DNA of 64,000 nucleotides from Chromobotia macracanthus (Eukaryota; Chordata; Actinopteri; Cypriniformes; Botiidae). The stretch is from assembly GCA_036877525.1 (NCBI GenBank), contig JAZGTH010000102.1, positions 32,501 to 96,500 of the forward strand, given 5' to 3'. Under the pieces are notes generated by a model. It saw only the letters and a list, made by a program, of their open reading frames with translations. It ran no database searches and was not told where the DNA came from. The position numbers and the translations under genes were made by a program. Positions 56,559 to 64,000 of this stretch are shown here, piece by piece (position 1 is the first letter of the stretch; the number at the start of each line of letters is the position of its first letter).

Positions 56559-59503
56559 TTACAGCTGGATGTTCTCAGGCAGGATGATGTTCACGGTCGT
56601 GTGGTCATCACTGTCAACGGCTCTCAGGAGGAAATCCCTTTGTTGACGCACCAGCTGGCTGTACTTCATGTTAGCCATCCATGTCTCACATCGACTAAAG
56701 AAAATAATGCCTGATGTGACAAGTACCACCAGACAGGTAAGAAGTCCCAGAACTCCCAAGCAGATGACCTGGCTCTGTGCGACCTGGGAACTAGACACCC
56801 GAACCGTCTTCTTCATGGTGATTTTTAGAAGCTCACGTTCAGGTGGCCTAGGCAACTTGTGGAAAGTGTGAACCGGTATGGTGAGGTGACCTGCTGCTTT
56901 AAACCTGGAGTTGGCCTTGAATTTGTTGATACGAAGTTCACAAGAGAAGCCAGTAAATCCAGGTGGGCAGAAGCAGTTGGTCTGCCCGTCTGTTTGATTA
57001 AAACAGGTTCCTCCATTACTGCACAGACTTCTGGAACACAGTTTGATGTTGCAGATGGAGCCAGAGAAAGGCAGCGGACAGACGCAGGTGAACGACAGGT
57101 CACGATGAGTGCAAACACCACCATTTTGGCATGGATTGGGATCACAGACATCAACCTCACAGAATTTTCCTGTGAATCCAGATGGACAGAGGCAGAAACG
57201 GTGGTCAAAGCCATTATTGTCCACACAGGTTCCTCCATTCTGGCATGAAGAGCTATGGATGATAAAACATGTCAGTACTTTAACACACCAAATCATTTTA
57301 ATGCAAACACTGTGGACAGTTGTATTGCAGACTAATCTTATTTCTTTTGATTTGCTCTGATGTCGTTTATTGTATTTTTGATATGTTTGAATATCTTCTT
57401 TCCTATGTCTATTGGTGTAAACGTCTTTTGTTAAATACGGTTAAGATGTATGAGATGTACAGCCTTAGAGCCAAGTGTACTGCACTGTAAATCAACTGCA
57501 CTGATAAAATAACAGTTCAGAATCATTTCACTTCAAATGATGGATGAAGCCAGTTGCTCTCCAGGTGCTGCAGTGATAGCTGTCCACTGCTTTGTGTGTG
57601 TGTGTGTGTGTGTGTTCATGACTTGCAGTGTGTTGCACTGCTCACCAGTATGGGTTAAATGCAGAGGTCACATTTTAATATGGGTTAACCATAAATGACC
57701 AATTCATCACTTTCACTTCCCTTTCACAAGAATACATGGATCAACATTAACACAGTATATGAGTAACAATAAAATTCACCCTAAAATATTCAGTCATTAC
57801 TCTCATGTTATTCCACACCCATAAGACCTGCACTCATCTTTGGAACAAAAATTAAGATATTTTTGATGAAATCTGAAAGCTTTCTGACTCCCCCATAGAG
57901 AGAAACGCAATGCCTATTTCAAGGCCCAGAAGGTAAAAAAACATTGTCAAAACAGTCTGTGACCACGCTTGGTCAACCCTAATATTATGAAGTGGCAAGA
58001 ATACTTTTTGTGTGAAAAAACAAAATATAACAACTTTATTCAACAATTTCTTCTCTTCCGTGTTAGTCTCCATTGCATGGTCACTGAATCACTAGGATGT
58101 ATGTGCGTAAACACACACAGAGCAGAGGGCACCATTTGCTCAGGAGCACCTCAGTTGTTTCCTGCTGGAATAAAGAATCGAACCGACAACCTTCAGGTTA
58201 CAAGTCTCTAACCATTAGGTCACAACTGCCCCATACAAGATTTATGTGAGCATTATTTTTATTGTGGACAGCAAACTAGTATTTTGTTCTTCTTTTGTTC
58301 TTGCATGTATGAAAGTTATTGTAGGACGTGAAGCTCATTTCTAAGAGTCTCTTTTATCCCTACAACAATCACAGCTCTGAACAGAAAGACAAACAGTATT
58401 TTCTCTGTGTTGTTATGTGCTTGTATTGTGTTTAATGCCATTAGTTTATTAAATATTTTGATACTAATGCTTTCAGTGTATTCACTGTGTCTATTAATCT
58501 CTGTCTGTTCTCTTACATGCCCCCGAAATGTGAAACTATGTTACTGTACCTATAAACTGAACATGATTCATTCCTCATTTGACAGTGTTTGCCCGTGTAT
58601 CCAGCAGGACAGAGACAGATGTATCCATCTCCCACCTCCACACAGCTGGAATTTGCCAAGCAGGGATGTGATGAGCACAAACGAATGTCTGAGAGAACAA
58701 CAATTACAAATCATTACTGTCACTGTATGATGCTGCTCATGAAGCAGAACAAACAGAATTTGATATCAAACAGCAAAGACAATGATCTCAAAGTAAATGA
58801 TTAAAAATAGACATATTTACAGAATTACACTTCATTTCATCATTGTTGCTAAACCACAAGTAATCACGTAAAGAACCTCGATCACAGCGCGCTCCCGTCC
58901 AGCCGCGTTCACACACACACTGTCCCGGTTCCGCACATGATCCGCGCGCGCAGCCCGGTAACGGGACGCATTCGTCACACGTCTCTCCCCGCCAACCGGC
59001 CCTGCACCTGTGATTTACAGCGACATCTGCAGTTACAATGTCTGATCTGCTCATCTTACATGATGAAGTGATGTGGACGGTGACTGCAGTATCTCATTAC
59101 ATTAGAATAACATACACACGCATCTGACCTCACACAGCGGTGGCAATATCACTGTTTTACAACAAAAGCAGGTTATCAATACACACACCTGCATTCTCCA
59201 GTGTTGCTCTCACAAACCCCGTTCTGACATCCAGCTTTACAATCTGGACCTGCACACACGGATAGTGATTAATAACCACACAGACGGACCACTAACCGAT
59301 CCATTGACTTCACAGTCCAGAGCTCCCATCCGTTACATTCACTGACAGTTCAGTGCAACAGCTTTCTGATGATGTGCGTCACTTAAACATTTTCAGACGG
59401 ATGTTATTATATTATTATATTATTATTATATCTTACCTTGAGTAAGGGCAGTCGTGCAGAAGAGCAGCGCGCAGTTGAATCTCAGCAGGAGAAATTCATC
59501 CAT
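56559..59503 (-). CDS. dlk1: delta-like non-canonical Notch ligand 1 (dlk1)
   Basis: A type I membrane protein with EGF repeats that modulates adipogenesis and Notch signalling in vertebrates. Five coding exons: 1 59437-59503, 2 59189-59249, 3 58877-59007, 4 58550-58688, 5 56559-57252 (1092 nt, 363 aa; mammalian DLK1 is about 383). A signal peptide (MDEFLLLRFNCALLFCTTAL) is followed by six EGF modules and no DSL domain, as in DLK1. EGF3 and EGF4 are joined by HCQMRNESCSVYSSSCQNGG, with the extra Cys pair seen in mammals. A juxtamembrane region, a transmembrane helix (VICLGVLGLLTCLVVLVTSG, about residues 295-318) and a 45-residue tail ending NIILPENIQL follow. The exon structure matches mammals, with EGF4-6, TM and tail in one last exon. 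DLK2 is the alternative, but location beside dio3 and dync1h1 favours DLK1. Confidence 0.94.
57553..57730 (+). mobile_element. diverged SINE fragment in dlk1 intron 4
   Basis: TATGGGTTAAATGCAGAGGT and CACATTTTAATATGGGTTAA relate it to the copies at 4830 and 40711. It includes a (TG)n run at 57594-57615. Confidence 0.5.
57757..58110. mobile_element. MITE-like element in dlk1 intron 4
   Basis: It shares CCACACCCATAAGAC, TTTTTGATGAAATC and CAACTTTATTCAACA-like text with the element at 62026-62711. It is diverged and lacks clear ends. Confidence 0.5.
58122..58233 (+). mobile_element. tRNA-type SINE fragment in dlk1 intron 4
   Basis: GAATCGAACCGACAACCTTC, GGTTACAAGTCTCTAACCAT and AGGTCACAACTGCCCC form a well-kept tRNA-like block of the same SINE family as 54690-54806. 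Confidence 0.65.
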
Positions 59504-62025
59504 CCTTACGAAACCTTCACAAGATCTTCCGCTTATATTCACATCCGCACCATCATAAAACTCATGCAATTATACCTGATCGCATGAACATAACACCTGT
59601 CCACTAGTTTGTCTGTCCAACTCAAAAATGCAGAGATATTTAAAAAAAAACAAATAAGAAAGTCTCCGATAGTCATTTAAGAAGAGTTTGATAAGCGAAT
59701 ATCTGCGCTGATCTGAAGAGCATTACCAAACCGAGGTGAACTCCACCCATCACACACACGCCCCTAAACACACACAGGCACACACACAATTCATACATAC
59801 ATCACTCATACACCACAAGATGAGTTATTAAAAATAAAGAGAGTCAAAACGCATGAAACGCGTACTTTGCAGTGAACCCATAGCGGTGAGTAGTAAACGC
59901 ACACACTGCAGGTCTCTTTTTGGAGGCGGCTCATGTCAGGTAAAAAAGCGGAAGCAAGAAACCTTCACTGGTGTTTGCAGTGTCTCCAGACTCCTGCAGT
60001 CACACTTACAGACCTACTGCTGTTACTTACAGTATACATTTGAGAATACATGCAGAATATGATCTTGTTTTCAGAGCATGTGAAAGACAGGAACATTTGT
60101 TTGTAAATGTTTGTATGTAAAACAGATGATTAATATTTGATTCCAATTAAATGCTGTTATTGTCATTAAATCTTTGGAGCACCAGGAAAAAGATTTTCTG
60201 GTATATAATTTAAACCGCAGACAGTGCAGACGGCTCTGCATCTCTGCAATGACCTACATGGGCTTCATCTCATATCATCAGCACAGTTTCTGCATACCCG
60301 AGTGTGCCTGTGTTACCCTGTTGCTGATCTCCTCTTGAGATCAGGGAGTAAATTTTACACATTTTAAACTGCAGGTGAATAAATAACCTGCTTACAATCG
60401 AAAAACACTGTCCCTCTGATTCTGTGATTGTGAAAGCTGGTACTATAGGTGCTATGAAATGAAAATGGCTTTCTATTTGTCTTATTACAGCATAAGAATC
60501 AGCTATTGATTTGTTGTACTTTCATCTTACTTTAGATCTGTTATTTCATCCATCCCAAGGGTCTGTCTGTCTCTCAGCGATGATTGATTACAGCAGAAAC
60601 AGGGACAATGAAGAACACAGCAGAGACACTGAAGATAAATGTCTCAGCCGTCTCCTTTATCTCAGCTTATTACAGCTCAGCAGGACAGACCGAATTAATG
60701 ATGTTACACATTTAAATGCTAACTGTATTTATAAAACTGGCTCAGGAAACAACGGCGAACATCGTTCTGTTCTCCAGCCTGCAGAGAGAAAAGACTACAA
60801 TGATTCATCACACCAATGAATCTCACATGTATGAAAATCAGAACCAAATGTTATAGATCCATTTAGTCATGTCACTGTAGATTTACGGTTTAACCAACTG
60901 GCTGCACACTAGATATATAGCAGAATATTCATGTTTTTTTTATTAAAAAGTTTTTTCAATAAAAAAAAATTGTCATTAAAACTGAAGCTGATTCCTGCTG
61001 TTTTTTAGGGTGGTGTCTTTCATATTCTCCCCTCAAATATAAAATGCTAAAGTATTACAGTACACTTACATTATTCAGGAAATATGACACTATACAGCTT
61101 TTATAGTCTTTAAAAGCTGTAAATCATTTTCATTGTTCTTCAACTGTTTCTGTTGAACAAACACCAATAAATACAAGTTAAATATCCTGTGCAGTTTTAT
61201 TAAATGGTTTCAGGTGATTTATGTTCTCCTTCATGCTTCTCTTTCTAAGGTTCTATGTGACCTTTACAAGCACGTCCTGTAGTGACTTTCACACAGTCTC
61301 TCATTAATGCACACACTCTGAACTTGGTGTGTGTGTGTGTTCGCACACTGGAGGTCTGCTGATGATATCAGTTCTATAACACAAACAACTGGTTTCTACT
61401 TCAAATCTTGCATGTATCATTCTACTGACAAGCATCTAACATTCAGAAATCTGGTGTCTGGACACTGCTATGTGTTCAGTGTTTGTTTGTCTGTTATTCA
61501 GACCTGCAGAGTGATTCATTGATTGCTGGAATACAAAGCTATTGATTCAGTTCTATAGGGAACTTCCTCTGGAGGGTCTTCAGAACATATAGTAAAGCAT
61601 GTGTGTGGCACAGCTGCAATGACAATGTCATTCAATTCATAAGCTCACTCTCATTCATCATAGCATCTCTCATTCATTCATTAATTCATTCATTATGTGT
61701 TTCTCAGAAGAATTGAAATGAAGCATCACAATTCGCATTAGCAATATATAATAGCAGAGCACTGCAGCTTCAGTCCTAGCTCCCCAGCCATGCCAAGTTG
61801 CCATAGAAACAAAGGATCTCAGTGAAACACAAAAGAATCTCAGTGAAAGTGACATGTCCTGTAGTGACCTCAATATTCGCTGATATCATGAGCAGTTAAA
61901 ACGTGTAAAAATGATTCATTTAATTCATGATCCAAAGTACAAAGTGCCAGCTGACTACAATAAAGGTCAATCTGCAGGTGTTTTTTTGTGTTATATACTT
62001 ACAATCTCTTTCCTCTATCTTTCAG
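59504..62025. other. region upstream of dlk1, no gene recognised
   Basis: It starts with the presumed dlk1 promoter (59504-59900), which has no obvious TATA box. No exons, RNAs or clear repeats were seen in the rest. Confidence 0.4.
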
Positions 62026-62711
62026 TTTAAAGGGTAATTCACCCCAAAATTAAAAAATTCTGTATTATTCACTTCCCTTTATTTCATTCCACACCCATAA
62101 GACACTTGTTCATCTTCAGAACACAATATATTTTTTGATGAAATCCAACAGCTTTCAAAAACAAAAATATCAACATTATTCGACAGTTACCTCTCTTCTG
62201 TGATAGCCTCTGATGGACGTTCACTAGAGCACCATGATGCATGCTCGTGGTTCTAATGGAGGAGCATTCTGACGAAGAACCCAGTAGACAAAAAATCACA
62301 AGTATTCTCTATGTCGACATCTGTAGACATTTTTACAATATGTTTTATGTACATTGTGCATCTTCCACTGCTTGTAAACACAGTGCAGCAACTTCTGGTT
62401 CTACGTCAGATCGTAGTGTCCTATGTCAGAACCATGCACATTCATTAACGCATGCCAGAGACTAACGTTGAAGAGAAAACGTTAAATAAAGTTATTTTTG
62501 TTTTATGCGCACTATTCTCGTCTTATTCTCGAATATTAAGTATTCTCGTCGCTTCATAAAATTAAGGTTGAACTACTGTGGTCAAATGGACTATTATAAT
62601 AATGTCTATCACCTTTCTAGAAAGTGGTTTTTGCGTTGCTTTCTATGGAGTCAAAAAATGAGGGTGAGTGATGAATGACAATTTTCATTTTTCGATGAAC
62701 TACTCCTTTAA
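62026..62711. mobile_element. MITE-like element with inverted ends
   Basis: The left end is TTTAAAGGGTAATTCACCCC and the right end, inverted, is CTTAAAGGAGTAGTTCATC, followed inward by matching AAAATGAAAATTGTCATTC text. This is the widespread fish element that begins 'AAAGGGATAGTTCACCCAAA'. There is no coding capacity. Confidence 0.7.
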
Positions 62712-63899
62712 GGGTGACAATAATTGTACATTTGTATTCCCAGAGTATTTAAGGCTAGAATGTACTATACATGTATGAAATGCAGAGCATTGCAAACACT
62801 TAATGTTTGAAGTAAAACAAAAATAAGAATGAAGATACAGTGTAAACTGAGAGATTTTAAGGAAAAACATTAAAATAACAGAAAAAGAAGTAATATAAAT
62901 TGGGCAAGTAAGCAAGATGTAATAGAAACATCAAGTCAGGGCAGATCAGACAGTGTCTGATGTCTGACATTTGATAGTTTCAAATGTCTGGTGTATTTTT
63001 GGCATTCTGTTAGAAAATACAGCTCTGTCTCAAATGCGTTATGAAGAAAGCTGGTTGACAGCAGCTCAATGTCACTCAAACAGAATGATGTCATACAAAT
63101 GTTACGATGCTCTGAGGTGATTCATTGATATCCAACAGGCCTGATTCTCTGATGTTTAGACAGTTGTGTCTGTTTAAATGTGTGTTGGAAAATGAGAAAC
63201 ATTATCTGTGCAGGTATTAATAAGTGCAATAATTAATCTCACTGTCAGGAGAGGAAAAAATTTTACTTTCAGAATAAAGACTTTCTATATTAAACTTTGT
63301 GAAAATACTCATTTCAACTCATTTAGATTTTCTTGACAAATCAGTTCAGTTTAACTATTGGTTAAAAAGCTCTTGAAATAAAGTCAGATGATTAATATTG
63401 TGTACTTGACTGGTTCTCTACATCGCTGCATTCTTTGAGTGCACTGTACCTCTAAAGAATAATTGGGTCCTGGGTGGATACGAGTCACTATTTATACATA
63501 TGCAGGCAGTGGCTGTCATGGCAACAGGGAGAGCAACCACATTCTCCTGGATTATTTTCAGATAAACACACAAACACAATCCAGAATCTATAGAGAACTG
63601 GACATTACATCTCCAAAAGATGCATAACGGAAAAACGTCTCATGAAACCCTGAGGTCACATGACAGGGACACTAGTGCTGTTTCCAAAGCACTTTCTCCA
63701 AATCACAACTACTGATTAAGGACCTAGCCATATTTTTCAAGTACAGTAACAAATAAAAAACCACAAAAAGGAAACAGCCTTACAAATTCATTTTCCTTTT
63801 GTGTATACAAAGCTATTCTAATAAATCTAACGAATCCAGGAAAAATGTTTTGAAATAACACAAATGCAGTTTTTTAGATTCATTCAAAGCAATAAGCTA
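62712..63899. other. intergenic DNA, nothing recognised
   Basis: AT-rich sequence without exons, RNA genes or clear repeats. Confidence 0.4.
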
Positions 63900-63924
63900 A
63901 TGTAGCGACATGAACCCAGCCGCG

Positions 63925-64000
63925 TCATTGAGAGCTGCATCCAGCTGTATCACAGTGTGGAGCACAGGCGCCTGCAGAGAGTGGTACAGACTGCTGAGAG
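63925..64000 (+). mobile_element. LINE reverse transcriptase fragment cut by the window edge
   Basis: Plus-strand translation VIESCIQLYHSVEHRRLQRV resembles the RT C-terminal region (ESVLTSCITVWY...DRKTLQRTVN) of the element at 50555-53101. Its continuation lies beyond the window. Confidence 0.5.

Noticed and set aside
56668..57248. Plus-strand ORFs opposite dlk1 exon 5
   Set aside because: They are antisense shadows of the Cys-rich EGF coding sequence.

Overview
The window is teleost fish nuclear DNA. The evidence is vertebrate genes with GT-AG introns, AT-rich intergenic DNA, CA/TG microsatellites, and interspersed repeats typical of ray-finned fish (L2/CR1-type LINE, tRNA-type SINE pieces, Tc1 and hAT remnants, MITE-like elements). 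I cannot name the species.

The layout is a compact version of the vertebrate DLK1-DIO3-PPP2R5C-DYNC1H1 neighbourhood. On the minus strand, from right to left, lie dlk1 (59503-56559, 5 coding exons, 363 aa), dio3 (44898-44122, single exon, 258 aa with an in-frame UGA selenocysteine) and dync1h1 (35519-2523). I could place all 78 coding exons of dync1h1. Their lengths sum to 13,929 nt, or 4642 residues plus a stop, with every splice phase I checked consistent. Between dync1h1 and dio3, on the plus strand, is a decayed but still intron-bearing copy of the 5' half of ppp2r5c (PP2A B56-gamma). I saw no RTL1-like gene between dlk1 and dio3; a 5'-truncated LINE sits there instead.

The most interesting feature is a tandem duplication of dync1h1 exon 52, which encodes the core of the dynein microtubule-binding domain. 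Both copies are 196 nt, both have good splice sites and both are intact. Including both, or neither, gives an early stop, so they look like mutually exclusive exons giving two motors with different microtubule-binding tips. Three exons upstream, intron 49 is a 2.3-kb array of about 70 units of (UG)n plus a 17-18-nt core in the sense RNA.

Region by region: 1-2250, no gene, possible 3' end of a gene to the left; 2256-35519, dync1h1; 35640-35712, dync1h1 promoter with two ZNF143-like motifs; 36180-37004, repeat fragments; 38251-39809, ppp2r5c relic; 39810-43840, no gene recognised; 43844-44898, dio3; 44899-50550, intergenic; 50555-53101, LINE; 53102-55960, intergenic; 55985-59503, dlk1; 59504-64000, upstream of dlk1 with a MITE-like element and the start of a LINE fragment at the right edge.
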